Positions 33,723-46,160 of a DNA stretch of 64,000 nucleotides are shown here, one piece after another; positions within the stretch are counted from its first letter, which is position 1; every line of letters begins with the position of its first letter. The notes beneath the pieces were generated by a model, which ran no database searches, was not told the DNA's origin, and saw only the letters and a program-made list of their open reading frames with translations. A program made the translations under genes and the position numbers. The stretch is from assembly GCA_963995505.1 (NCBI GenBank), contig OZ023185.1, positions 1,736,001 through 1,800,000 of the forward strand, read 5' to 3'. The DNA comes from Hypericum androsaemum (taxonomy: Eukaryota; Streptophyta; Magnoliopsida; Malpighiales; Hypericaceae).

Positions 33723-36327
33723 GGGTCCGACGGAGAAGTTAAGGCCGTGTTTGGTTTAAATAAGTGTGGAGAAAGAGAGAGGGAAGGTAAAAATCCGGGC
33801 TTTAAATTTGGGATCTTTATCCGAAATAGATATAAATTTATAGTCTCTCATCTCTGGGTTCCTTAAATTAAGCGTCTTTATCTCGTTTTTTCTGACAAAG
33901 GAGGAAAATTTAATAATATTCACCGAGAAACAGAATGTTAGGTGAAAAGTTAGGACTAATATATCAATATGCATTATCGATGTCTCGGATTCGAACTATG
34001 TTTAAAAAAAGTTATTTTTTTAAAATAGTAAATTTGTATTTCTACCCTATAAATGGAATGTTAAAATGAAAAATTCTGTAATTAAGGCGTCTTCACATGT
34101 CTAGATGTATACCAATGGGATTTTTTTTTTGTAAATGTATACCAATGGGATTGCAAAAGTTGTACTAATTTTTTCAAAAGAAGAGAAGAATGTGGACTCT
34201 TTTCGTGAATATCAAAAAGAAGTATCGTAGTGTAGTTTTTCCCATAGATTATAGACATTCGTTATCAGTAATATTTGTAAAATAATAAATTTTATGTTAT
34301 TTGAATGATACTTCAAAAAACGATTTATGTTCCTGATATTTGTATCGACTTTGTCACTCCAAAATATATTTTTTTACCTCCGGTTGTTGGACGAAAAAGG
34401 CAGGTTGGAGACGACCATATGGCAATCAATAGAGTTGGTGACTAGCAGGCAATGGACCCCAATAATACACATATTTATCATATAATAATATCTCACACAC
34501 ATTTATACGTTATAACCAGAGTCTACCAAAATTTATTACACCTTCCTTTGAATAATCTAAATCATAAAGGTGCCAATGAATTATTATATTCCATTTAAAA
34601 GGTACAAATTATTAATTTAAAACTATAAAGATTTCAAGTTTAATTATTAGCATGAATGTAAAGAAAATATGAGAATCTGACGCATATATTACAAGTTTTT
34701 ACTATGTTCGCAATAAATATATGATTTGGTATACTTGACAATAATTTTTTTTCACCATTTTCAATTTTTTTATAGATCGTAAAATATTAAACTTTATTGG
34801 TTCACATATCACCTAGTATGTTATTAAAATAAAATTTATGACGACTATGATATCTACCTAATTTTGTTGACATCAATAAATACTTTACCAAAAAAATTGC
34901 ATTCGAGTTCTTGAGAATCAACTAATGTTAATTTATCATTTTTTGTCTTAGACTTGAACTTAAATTAATTAATTCAATAAGTATATGATATTTATCATTT
35001 AATGTCCGGACCATTGAGTAAGTTAATCTTAGCACCCAAGTTTACTACTAACCACGACCATAACGACGCCTACCAGCAAGTTAATAATTAACCATTTTCT
35101 ATTGGTGATCCACTAGCTTATTCGAGAAACTAATTCATGATTAGCTCGAGATGACGTGGAAACATTACGCTTACCACACAAACATGTCCCTTTCTTCCCC
35201 AAATTAACACAGACATGTCGAGATGTTATATATGCCAAGCCACCAGACGTGGCAGCTTGTTAGTTGAGGAACGAAAGCCACCTTGCGTTGCTTATATTAT
35301 GGCCAACACCACCCATGTCTTTTGATAATTTGGTGTGTAAATCATAATCATATTAAAGGGCAATACATATCAATGTTCTTCTATATTATCCATGTAGTTT
35401 TTTTATATTTTCTCGTATTCTAATATTTACTATACCGATTATCTATGTTCTAGTTAGGTACAATTTTTGAATAGTGACAAAAATAATAAGTAATTAATAC
35501 AACTACATTTTTAATGACTTGAACTTTAAATTTTTAATAAAGTTAAAATAACTCACTCACCACTTCATCAAACTCACCGAATTGCTTGTTTTCGTAAGTA
35601 AAATTTTTGTTACGCTCCTCAGGGAATGAACCCTGAATTCCCATTTAAAAAGTTAGAAGAGAGTAGTTATAGTTTAACCAATTTAATTCGAGTTTCGAAA
35701 AATTGAGAAATGTTAAACTCGAAGAACTTCGCCACCATTTAAAGATCATATTCAATTTGATCTTAAATTAATTAGCTCAATAGTCAATAGAATAGGTGAT
35801 ATCAAATTTTTTTTATGTAACATTAATGCTTTCTCCGTACTTGGGGACGTGCTGCAAGGCTGGAATCAATGGGTTCTAGGGTTGATAAATAACCATAACA
35901 GTATGATATAGAGAAGTGGTTATCAAAACGATGTTCCAATACGCAACGACATGGATTTTGTGATTGAGATTATTCAAACATCTATGATCAACAATTACTT
36001 CTTTTTGGGTATCCATAAAAACAACTTTTTCTAGTGGAAAAAAATTACTTATTTTTAGTATAAGGGGGAAGCAGTGACGTAAAACCTTCAAATTTCGGTG
36101 AACATTTTTTAAAAGGACGAAACACGTATCGTGGCACTCAAGTGTCAGCATCACAAATTCCAAACTCAGAAACAATTGGATCGAATTCCACGTTGGTTTT
36201 TCGATATTATTTTGTATTCCGATATTATATCATGTGGATCATGGAAAAAAGTTGTTATAAGATTCAAATTCTAAATCTTTAACTAAACCAGGACAACCCG
36301 AGTGACGAAGTTACTCGGTGGACCGGT
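33723..36327. other. Intergenic AT-rich region upstream of the tubby-like gene
   Basis: No gene was recognised. The first few hundred bases are the likely minus-strand promoter of the tubby-like gene. GGCCGTGTTTGGTTT near 33742 is a phrase often met at MITE ends, but no partner end was found. Confidence 0.45.
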
Positions 36328-36336
36328 GGTAAGGTT

Positions 36337-36633
36337 GGGGGTGGATTTGGTGGGGACTAGGTTAGTCCCCAAATATGGGGACTAACTCAAACCAATATCA
36401 CTACACATATAAACCAATATCACTTCACATGCAAACCAATATCACTTCATAAGTAAACCAGCGTCTTCTAAACCAATATTACTTCACATGCAAATCAATA
36501 TCACTTCACATGCAAACCAATAACACCTGATAGGTTATTGACCATCAGATTTAAAGATAATCAAATCTGACGGCCCAAAATGTAGTCCCTACCTATGGAC
36601 AAATTTTCTTTAGTCCCCACTCAATCTGATCTC
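36337..36633. mobile_element. 297-bp Mutator-type MITE with internal minisatellite
   Basis: Imperfect inverted ends of about 45 bases share GTGGGGACTA and a second GGGACTA block. The exact 9-bp duplication GGTAAGGTT flanks it (36328-36336 and 36634-36642), the length made by Mutator transposases. It has no coding capacity. Confidence 0.82.
36389..36535. repeat. 22-bp minisatellite inside the MITE
   Basis: Six units of AAACCAATATCACTTCACATGC type plus one 15-base partial unit (36455-36469) occupy the core of the element. Confidence 0.9.
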
Positions 36634-36642
36634 GGTAAGGTT

Positions 36643-37542
36643 GGGCATACTTTTCCGTCTCTAATCCTTATTTGTTAAATCAGCATTTCCGCGGTCGTGG
36701 ATATTAATGTCCCTTGCTAATGATACTTTTTTCTTAGATGGTTACATTTACTGACATCTTCTTGTTCTCGTTTTAATGCACTTCTCGAGAAGTAAGAGAT
36801 TCCTAGTGGCCACCAATATTTTTGTCTCTGCCATATTCCACTACTTAATTACACGACAATCGCGTCGCTGTGTATTTAACATGATTCTTCTCCTCGTCTT
36901 CTACCAAGGTAGGTATATCACAATAGACACGAATGTATTCTTAAACTCGAATTCGAGATATCAAAAATATCTTCCGCTCGGTGGTACAAAATAGCACGTC
37001 GGACCCAACTGGTTTAGTATCTCATGAGATGGGAAGACAAGGCTATTGCCAGCGGGATTCTCGTATCATAGTACAGCATATGGTATCATCGTTGGAATTA
37101 TTCAAAGCCACTAAGAGATTTAGACACAGGACTCACTCACGGGCCTTGCGTTCGTTGGACATAACTTTGACACTTGGTGCGCCCACTGAAGACGCCCTGG
37201 CCCACTGATCCGAATCCCATCAATTCTTTACGAATCCGAGTTTTTTTTATTACGAATGAAAATGATGTTATTAAAAGAATTATCCTAAAATAGAATTCGA
37301 CTGTTTACGATAAAATTAACATGACCAGACAAAAATCAGCCAGCCAACTTGCAAAACTATATGGGTTGGGGCTGTGGGTATCGTTCACGAGTAGTAATGT
37401 GACATCCAACAACCCCACAAATTAGTGCAAGAGACTGTTCCCTCGTCGCAATCGGACAGTGGAACCGAAACGGAGTCCACCAAATTTCAATTGCCAAAGC
37501 AGAAGAGCAAGACGCGACATTGGTGACTATCGCGATCGTGTT
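36643..37542. other. Intergenic region
   Basis: Contains a 75-codon frame (36981-37208) without family resemblance. Otherwise AT-rich, with the probable 3' UTR of the next minus-strand gene at its right end. Confidence 0.4.
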
Positions 37543-40500
37543 TCAATAAAGCAAGCACATAGTACAAGTCGGTTGAAAACTTCCGAGATATACCTTCCTT
37601 GGTCGGTGCGGTGAGTGTTTGAATACTAAGATAATTTGATTACATAGACATAATCCTTGGTTCACAAGACAAACTTGCTGTGCTGCTAAAGCATTGCTAC
37701 TGTTGCTGCTATATAAATTTAGCAAAATAATTTGCTGCTCCCTATCTGTCGACTATAACCAGAGTCGGAAGTAAATTTTTACTCCAATAGACCAGATTGG
37801 AGATTCTGTGAATTGTTTTCCTGTCCAAATTTTTTTGATCCTAACCTGATGTCTGTACTAAATATACCTACCTTGTCTAGCTAAATCCGGGATTAGCATG
37901 ACTTCCTACACAACATGAACACTTCCTTTCGGTCGTTGCTCAGTTCTGATAGATTTTCCTACAAAACGCGATAGATAACCTTTCAAACTCAACAAGATGC
38001 GTTTTCATCTCTCTCAAGCATCATGCACATAATTCGGACTGGTGGATATGAACGCTGGCAAAAAGTTCGGCACAAGTCAGTGACATGATAGAAATTTACC
38101 TGAGCTGTCAACAAAAGATGTTGCCGGATACTTGATCTTCATCTGAGGCGCTAAAAAATTGTCGAGGGGATGCTCATTTGAGGCAGCTGGTAAGCATACC
38201 TCCGGTTTATCCAAGCTCACCTCTGACCTTCGCTCAAGATTCATGTTCGACTCAAGTAAAGAAAGCTCTCCCTGTTAACAAAAAATTGTGCATGTCCTTG
38301 GTAAGTTTGTCTTAAGCAACTAAGAATTCAGCATGTGAAAGACAGAAAGAGGTCTGTATAGGCAAACGCCAGTCGACTCCAAAAAAACAAATGGAAAGTC
38401 GTAACAGAAAGATTAGTGCCCGAAAACACTCTGAAACCTAGATCTAGTGAAGTGCAATATACAGGACTATTTCAAAAGACACTAGAGTTGCATTGCTTCC
38501 AAAACGATGACCAGGCATGACATTTTATGAAGCATAATACCAACGAAAGTTGCCAAAGAACGAGAATCTTGAAGTCAACCTCTTTTTGCGAGCCATCCAC
38601 CAATCCACACAAAGAATCTATCCGAGGAGAGCATAACTTCCCATTTCTTTCGTGGGAGAATTCTGAGTTCGCCACATTATTGTCAGTTTGCATAGCTGAT
38701 GTCGATGTGAGGTGGTAGATTTGAGCAAATGTTGACCGATCGCGGTAATTCCTCTGAGAGTAGTAGATTTTGGTAGCTAACGGAACTGGTAGACCTACCA
38801 GTCATACAACAGACCAAATCGTTGGAAGAAAAGAAAGAGCCTTAATAGTTAATTCAAAAGAAGAAGATCAAAGTAGATTCAAGATTCATCACCAAAGAAA
38901 AGATCCAACAAAGTGTCAGACAAATAAAACAAACTGCATAGTTAACTCAACTTCTGTACCTTTCTTCAACAGAATACAGTTTTGAGAATCCCCGTTCTTT
39001 TTCACGTTAAAATCAGAAGCATTTCTTGTGTCACTCCCCAAAGCAGGTTGCAGCTTAAGATCCTTGCCTGAATAACACAATTACACACATGTCATTGTCT
39101 TTACAATTAGGGCACAGCATCAACCTCCAGAGGCACAAGCAGTAAAGGAGTCAATACAACAAGCAATATCAACAATTGGGCCTTAGAATAACACATCAGT
39201 TTGTAACAATTCCACCAGAACCCTAAAAAAATGGTCATATTATGCCTCACAGCAAAAGGTATCAACTCAAGTTAATATTGATTTGGAGAACTGACCTGGT
39301 ATAGAAGTAATTTTTGCTAAGCCACAAGCTGCGTCTGAATGATCTGCCGGCAGTAACTGCTGCCTTGATTTGCTAAACAGGCCAGTAATAGCAGTTATCA
39401 TTGACTTGAAACAGAATATTTTTTCAGGGAGGTGCTTAGAAAGGCTCGCCGGAGAAGCCCAGGTAATAAATTCATTAAAAGATATCACAATCTACAGCAA
39501 AGTTCGTCATAGATGTTAAGAAGAAGAGCCAAGGATGAAACTCGTGATTCGTAAATGCTAATGCGAGAAAAAGCCGACTGGCATATTTGGATTTCTTGAA
39601 AATGTTTTAATAGGAAGAAAAGCTGTATGCAGAAATATGAAAGCTACAAGAATCACCAAATAAATTTGCTGTGCAATAAAATGGCAACAGAGCAAAAGTA
39701 CTGAGAAGAATGAACGCATTATTCTAGACGTGTCATTTTGACTTTGGCTGTGGATTGCATGTCATTTTATTAACTGCATTCACAGAAAAGTTCCATAGAA
39801 CTATAAGTATTTAGCAACCATACATTTCAAAATGAACACATAGCATACATTTTCAAACGTTTGACTGGAGGTGGCTGTATGGCATCCTGACGATATGCAG
39901 TTTCAGGACTTACCCCATTCATCATGGATGCTGTACCTGCACAAGCAGAATTTAATGGACATATTCAAGCCACCAACAGCAGTGAAGGAAATTAAACTTC
40001 TGCAATTGCTAATCTTGGTACAAGCATCAAAAGATAATCATTACTTAAACTCCGACAAAAAAGTGATCTAGCGAAGTAGGTTCTAATTTTTCTGTAAGAA
40101 TAACAAGCAAGAAAGGAAAAACAAAACATCCTTTTGGTGGACATGGAAACCAAAACATTCAAGGGAAAACCTTCAGAAACAAATATGCATCCAGAGGTAT
40201 ATCAGACAATGTTGATCAATGGGAGCTTTAGGGAACCAGACAAAATACCTAACGTAGATAAAGAATCAAGAAAATTGCTTTTACCATTCACAGAGAACAT
40301 TGGCATGCTATGTTTCCCATCTACTGATGCATCGAAACACTCCGAACTCTGTTGCTCTTCACGTGGAAAAGCTTGATCTTAGAATAGTTAAGAAGAAGAA
40401 AAATGTCATTCAGCAGGAGAATATACAGGGCTTTCACTGCAAGACACCAATTACTGACAGTGCTCATGAGGGAATCAGCACATGTGCATGCTAGTACTTT

Positions 40501-41720
40501 TATTTTTAATTAAAAAGAACTTATAGGAGAAGTTCACAACCCCAATGCTATAAAATCAGAGGATACTGGTATCAGCAGAAAGCAGATTTTTCTTCATTTT
40601 CCTTCGAGGTTTCCTACACCCAACAGCATCATTAACTTGCAGCTGCATCTCCTTGGAAGAATTTAAGGATCTACATAATTCTGACAGAATATGGGAATTA
40701 GATGGAGAAAGAAAAGGGGAACACAGACAAGTCAGTGATGCAGCAGGGAAAAAAATCTTTAAAAAGTCGATAGTAGTTAAAGCATATCAACTGACTAGCA
40801 TGGACTCTTAAAATCCCTTCAACAGTCAAAATGGAAGAGAAGATGTTATGTTAGGCATCTACATCTTCGCGCACCAGAAAAAAAATAACCACTGACATCT
40901 ACACCTCCTATAATTCAAGTTGAACCAGAGCATAGCCATTAAATTATGATGGCCATTTATCAGAATGAGATTCCAAATTGGAATGTAAAACTGACACAAT
41001 GAACAACTAAAACAAAATTAGACAAAGAAAACACCCATACCTGAATGAGCTGCAAATCGACTAGCCTTAACAGGTTTCTTACATGCATTGCAGCATACCT
41101 TCACACAAAAAAATCAACAAGGTGGAATTTTATTTTAAAAAAAAGTGAAAAATCTCATACTAACAACTTTTTTGCATCAAGCTGTAAAGAGATCTGAAGA
41201 TGAGAAATTAGACCAATGCTATAACCTTACCAGATGCAAAGGATCACTCATAGGCCTCAAACCAAAAACATGCATATCTACAAGAGGGAACAAAAGCTAG
41301 TTAAGGAAATTAAGAACCGGGCAGCACTGGTTCACAACCGGTAACTACACATGCTAAAATGTAATATGTAATGCTTCTGTCGAGGAGCCACTAGTTACCT
41401 TCTTCATCCAGTAGATTAGGTTCATCTGCTTCACGCAAGTCCTGGAAAATGTTTTGACCAGCTGTTTTTTGCAGGCCAACTTCCTCTGCAGATGCAGAAT
41501 AGGGAAGCATCAATTAGCGCCAACAGACCTGATTTATCTACTGTCATTGACTCCAATATTCCGTCAACAAGAACTAACCCTATAGTCAAGCATCTATTCT
41601 AACAAACTTCTCCTCCCTTGCACTCATTCTCCCGTTACCTGTCATATTCTGAGACAAATTTCCAGCGGCGAGAATCCTTGCCAGGACAGTCATCCTCCCG
41701 CTCCCAATTGAACACACCAT
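37543..41720 (-). CDS. SGF11/SCA7-type zinc-finger protein, possible SAGA-module subunit
   Basis: Twelve exons on the minus strand join in phase: 41720-41639, 41485-41399, 41277-41231, 41098-41041, 40680-40567, 40377-40285, 39936-39849, 39363-39296, 39067-38960, 38695-38580, 38271-38100 and 37745-37543, giving 411 residues. The N-terminus MVCSIGSGRMTVLARILAAG and DLREADEPNLLDEEDMHVFG lead into a compact zinc finger at residues 75-94 (CNACKKPVKASRFAAHSELC, C-x2-C...H-x3-C) like that of SGF11 and ataxin-7. The rest is polar and disordered, with a basic patch RKPRRKMKKN. SGF11 anchors the histone H2B deubiquitinase module of SAGA; that role here is inferred from the finger alone. The first seven exons are well supported. 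The last exon and the acceptor at 39363 rest on phase and weak resemblance. A non-coding 5' exon may lie near 42040. Confidence 0.75.
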
Positions 41721-43090
41721 TGATGCTATACACGGAATAATATCGACCTGTACACTGCACATCAGAAACCGTATTATCGAAAAGTTCGGTTTCTCGCACC
41801 GAAATATTTCTCGTACCAAACCTACATTGCCTTGTAACACCCCGAAACTGACATCCCGCAAACCAAATTCCTCACGATCGATCAATTGCACATCTCATAC
41901 GAAAAGGAAGAAAACATAATATATAAAACGGATCAAACGTATGACCGAATCTATTCACCAGTTAATCGATCAACGAAAATTAGCAAAAACAAAAAAAAGG
42001 AAAAAAAAACATAAATAGACTCATCTCAAACCTGTGCAGCTAAATACCTTCACACGAAAAATTCCACCGACCGGGAAACTCTAAAACCGGAGAGTTTGAT
42101 CGGCCGATCAAAGAATGAGCCGGAAAGTAATGCGCTCGTTGCGAGTTCAAATTAACAAGAGAAGAAGACGAAGGAAATCAAATTTGAGCCAATGTGGAGC
42201 TCGGAAACCCTAGCTTTCACAAATTTTGAAACGTCCTTTCGAAACGGATGCGCGCGGTTTTTTTCATCTCCTCCTCCTCCTCCTTGATATCGCTCTTCCG
42301 CTTCGACGTCGTTTGATGGTCTCCCTCTTCTTTTCTCTCTCTGATGAGAGAGAGGATGTGAGGGGAAGGGGAAGGTGGCAAATTATCCGGGGGTCTAAAT
42401 TTGGCAAGCTATTTATTTTCCCTTGGGCCTTTTCTTTTTAGGGTTTGGGCTTTCCAGAAGGCCCGTGGATAAAGTCGGTTTACCATCGACTAATTACAGG
42501 CGACACACTGTAAGTGACAAATAATTTACCTAATTATTAACTAACCGACACATAGCAAATCCCAATTATTTGAAATATGTGTATTATTTCACAATACTAA
42601 TTTTATCTGTGTGACTTATAACTTCATTTACTTGAGAGAAAAAGAAATAAGCTTGGTAGTATTCAGATTTAAATATGGACCAAGAGGAGATCAATAGTAT
42701 ATCATGTGAATAAAATCAGTAATATAACATAACGCGTAGAATATAACAATGGTATACCATATGGATAAAATTAATGATGCGAACATAACACATAGAATAA
42801 CTCAAGTAACTGGGGTTAGCAGATTTCTCTTAATTGTCGATTAGATAAAAAACATGTCACATTTTCAAAGAATTTAGAACTATATGGTAGTGGAACGTGA
42901 AAACAATAATACAGTAAATTGGACTTTAATTAAAACAATAATACAACTTTAATGCCATATGGTAGGTTTTTTGCACCAAAACTGAAAAAGTCCCCCAAAC
43001 GTGGGACTCATACAATCAAAGCACGAGAACAATGCCATGTTTGGCGAAACAGATTAAAAGCAGATAGTAGAAAGTAGATAGCAGATTGGG
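41721..43090. other. 5' leader/promoter of the zinc-finger gene and intergenic DNA
   Basis: CTTCACACG...CTGTGCAGC near 42030-42050 could be a leader splice site read on the minus strand. From about 42480 the DNA is AT-rich without recognised features. Confidence 0.4.
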
Positions 43091-43255
43091 AGCAGATATC
43101 AGATTGAAAAATGTATTTGGTAAAATCAACTAGCAGATATCAGATTGAAGAATGTGTTTGGTAAAATCAACTAGCAGATATCAGATTGAAAAATTGTTCG
43201 GTAAAATCAACTAACAGATAGCAGATTGAAGAATGTCCTTTGTAAAATCAACTAG
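43091..43255. repeat. 41-bp tandem repeat, four units
   Basis: Units of AGCAGATATCAGATTGAA followed by a variable half and GGTAAAATCAACT recur four times. One unit is 40 bases long. Confidence 0.85.
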
Positions 43256-43447
43256 AAGATAACATATTCAATTTAGTAGATTATAAATTTTTTGTTAAAT
43301 TAATTATTATTTTATAAATTAAGCCTAAATAAAATAATCTAGATTATTTCTTTTAAATAATAACAGTAATATAATTTAATATATTACTTATTTATATTTC
43401 TAAATAATCAGGTTTGTCAATCAGATTTCTATTATCTTGGTCTGCAG

Positions 43448-43694
43448 GTAGTAATCAGGTTTTCGGGTTGATGACGAAGCCGTTAATCAGGCTTTTGCTG
43501 TCTTCTGAACCATCTAGTCCTAAATCATTCATCATACCACTTCTCAATGGACAAGATCCAGAGGAAAGCCACCACATTGTTCGCTGTCCTAAAAGCTTGA
43601 CAATGCCTTGATGAGGCCCGTTTCTGGTGGCCGCGGATTCGCACCCGTCACACCTGGTTCTCCAACCGAGGAAGATTCTACCCGGTTGCAATGA
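43448..43694 (+). pseudogene. Vacuolar Na+/H+ antiporter (NHX) 3' fragment
   Basis: After an intron-like CTGCAG acceptor, the frame reads VFGLMTKPLIRLLL and SSPKSFIIPLLNGQDPE, the end of the NHX membrane domain and the start of its tail. It then breaks near 43590 and continues in another frame as DNALMRPVSGGRGF and PVTPGSPTE, the conserved NHX tail, ending at a TGA at 43692-43694. The piece of about 20 residues that should join the two, containing the HYYW motif, is missing together with the frame. Upstream exons are absent. The retained acceptor shows that it arose by DNA copying or gene decay, not by retroposition. Confidence 0.82.
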
Positions 43695-44096
43695 GAGGAG
43701 GAACTTCCAAGGAGCACTAATCCGACTGATCTGGTTGGTACCCACGGCCCGCGAGTTGTGCGATCCTTCAACTGATCTGGTAGCTGCTATATCAGGAACC
43801 CGGTTTTGTATGAAAGGTGTTGATAGATATAGAGTGGCTTGGAATGGCAACAATTGCTGTATATTGTTTTGTGTAACCGTGTGAATATGATTTATTATCT
43901 TTGAATACAAGAAGAGCATTCCATTTATTCTTGCTCTCTAACTTGAGCTCAGTTCATTCATTTCTGCCTGCGTGGTCATTTCCATCTCGAATCCGGATTC
44001 GTCAATTCAGTGGAAATCCGAAAAATTCTGTAGTCTGTACGAGCACATAATCACGGTCATGATATTCTTGGCATAAGCTGTAGGAGAAATGTATAC
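43695..44096. other. Spacer between the NHX fragment and the VAP gene
   Basis: May include further unrecognised antiporter 3' sequence on the left and the 3' UTR of the VAP gene on the right. Confidence 0.35.
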
Positions 44097-45838
44097 TTAG
44101 GAATGGGAATGGTAACCGAGTGCTAGACTAATCAAGGCGACCATGCAAACGAATAGAAACGGGAAGCCTGTCCTGGATGATTTTCTTGTTCGGTTCTTCC
44201 TCATTGATCCCTGACGCAAGACAAAGAGGTTGTTAGAATCTACGTGTCTATAACCAAAAAACCGTATGGTAATTGGTTGATGGATCTTCTGTACTCATAA
44301 ACAGACACAAAGAACTAAAGCCAACTCACCACTTCCTGTTTGAGAATCTCTTTCTCTCTGTCGATCATGTTCCTCTCATCAGCTAGCTTCCCTATGGTAT
44401 GATCAGCCTGCAATACAGAGATAACAGATAAAACCATGCTACCAAGTTGAGGAGGAGTAGTTAGTAATCTTCAAAATACAGACCTCCTTTAGCTTAGAAT
44501 CCATTTCGAGTAGTTTCGACTTCAAGTCCTCAAAATCCATGATCAACTTCTGTTCTTGTGCTCCCTTATCATCATCATTCAAGCTTGATTCGGTATTTTC
44601 ATGTGATTGTAGCCCATCTTTAACTCCTGCATCTTCGCGCGTGGAAATGTCTTGCTCCAACTGACAAGAGATTAAACATGAAGACCTCGAACAATCGAAC
44701 ACGAACCGAGTTTCCATTATCATAGTTGGAGAGAGAGAAACAAAAAAAGAAGAAGAGTAACATTGCTTACCAGATCAGATGGAGGCATGCTTCCCAGCCC
44801 CTCAACTTCAACATCTGTGCATAATTCGTAATGCGGATCTTTCTCCACACTCGCATTGTCGGTAGGAAGCAGATCGGGCGTTGCAGAAGGATCAACGAGG
44901 ATCACTTTCATCTTCCTCTGTTGAATGTGCCTCCCACCATCCTTGGCAAACTGTGAGATGCGAAAGCAGACGATCGTGATTCGCTATGAACGGTGCGCGG
45001 ATCGAGCTTCGAAGCGGAAGGAGAACATCAGACCAGAGATACTTACAATGTCAGAGGTGATGTCCTCTTCGGTTGTCCCCGGAGGAACAACCGTGCTCTG
45101 AACCAAGAACTTGTCATCGCACTGCAAACCGGGCGGAGCAGCCTTCATCGCTTGCATAATGACTACAATGACAAACACTTGGATTAACTCGCATGTGTTG
45201 AGTTCGAAAACTAATAATACAATTGCGTTAACTTTTTGTGGTCTGACTCGAATATTGATTAATCGGGATTGAATCGTCCGGGGTATACCTGTAAAATCAC
45301 ATGTTTCGCTCGGCTTGACGATACCGACGTTGGGGCGGACGGAATATTTAGTAGGAGACGTGGTCTTGACCTGCCAAAATTAGGATTCCAGGATCGTCAT
45401 TTATAGTATAATCCACAGTCGATGCAAGTCGCGCTAATGCATAATTAGATTTTTGTAATTTTATGGTGATCCCGACCTACCAAAAACTACTCATTATAAA
45501 TAAGCAAAGCAACGAAACGGAAGAGAGAGAGGAAGGACGACGAACGAACCTTGAAAGCGACATAGTGATCGGATCGGTTCCTGAGTTGGACGGAGCAGGG
45601 GATGTACTTCTTCAACTCAACTGTTCGTTCGTTAAACACCACAGAGATCAAAAGAAAAGAACAGAACAAGACAAAACAAAACAAAAAGATACGGCAATTT
45701 AGAATACTCGGTCTGAAAGTGTCCGGATAAAAAGGTAGTTTCCTTAAAAAGAACTTAAGAGTGAGTACAGACAGGGGGCGCAATGCACTTACAGGGGAAG
45801 GTGAGATGGCGGGGGCGGGTTTCCAGGAGGTCCTCCAT
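44097..45838 (-). CDS. Vesicle-associated membrane-protein-associated protein, VAP27 type
   Basis: Eight exons on the minus strand join in phase: 45838-45793, 45620-45550, 45370-45289, 45162-45047, 44950-44771, 44660-44484, 44407-44330 and 44210-44097, giving 287 residues. Residues 1-120 form an MSP domain (FELKKYIPCSVQLRNRSDHY, FKVKTTSPTKYSVRPNVGIV, CDDKFLVQSTVVPPGTTEED), including the basic FFAT-binding surface. An acidic linker and a coiled coil at about residues 190-250 follow (LIMDFEDLKSKLLEMDSKLK, ERNMIDREKEILKQEV). One C-terminal membrane helix, FPFLFVCMVALISLALGY, ends near the last residue. VAP27 proteins are tail-anchored in the ER and tether it to the plasma membrane and cytoskeleton. 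All splice sites are GT-AG. It lies in the same orientation as the zinc-finger gene but is not otherwise linked to it. Confidence 0.92.
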
Positions 45839-46087
45839 GTTCGACGTCGTTTAAGGTCGAATGGGCTACTTTTCTACTACTTCGGCCAAGAGTTGGGGTC
45901 GGTTACGTTAGGGGGGAGATATGTAGCGGTTGTACGTTTATTTATTTATTTATAATTTCTCTCTCAACGCCACTACTCTTTAACAATTTGGAGTAAAATC
46001 TTCATTTCGCACTATTATAGATACAAAAAGAATGAAGAAAATTTATATTTTTGAAGGTGCCTTACTTTTTTGCCATATTGTGGGCAA
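45839..46087 (-). promoter_or_regulatory. Presumed promoter region of the VAP gene
   Basis: Sequence directly upstream of the minus-strand start codon. An AT-rich ATTTATTTATTTATAAT stretch at about 45939-45955 could serve as a TATA region. The assignment is by position only. Confidence 0.3.
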
Positions 46088-46160
46088 ATGCCCGGAGGGA
46101 TTTGAACCCCCGACACCGCAGTTCGTAGTCACGCACTCTGATCCCCTGAGCTACAGGCTC
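46088..46160 (-). tRNA. Plastid-type tRNA-Arg(ACG) relic
   Basis: The minus strand has the phrases TGTAGCTCAG (D arm), CTACGAA (anticodon loop, anticodon ACG) and GTGTCGGGGGTTCAAATCCC (T arm), in the 73-base order of a tRNA. The sequence follows plastid trnR-ACG rather than the nuclear arginine tRNAs. The anticodon stem carries an A-C mismatch and two G-T pairs, and the acceptor stem one mismatch. No neighbouring plastid genes are present, so it is a small nuclear insertion of plastid DNA, probably not functional. Confidence 0.7.

Noticed and set aside
33742..33900. Possible MITE starting GGCCGTGTTTGGTTT
   Set aside because: No inverted partner and no target duplication could be found.
36389..36535. 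Regularly spaced repeats that could suggest a CRISPR array
   Set aside because: Units are directly joined without unique spacers and lie inside a plant MITE.
36981..37208. 75-codon frame MVQNSTSDPT...
   Set aside because: Resembles transposon-flank phrases weakly; no domain and no partner exons.
39364..39488. Longer version of exon 8 of the zinc-finger gene starting at 39488
   Set aside because: The phase from the preceding exon leads to an immediate stop; the acceptor after 39364 keeps the frame and gives QQLLPADHSDAACGL.
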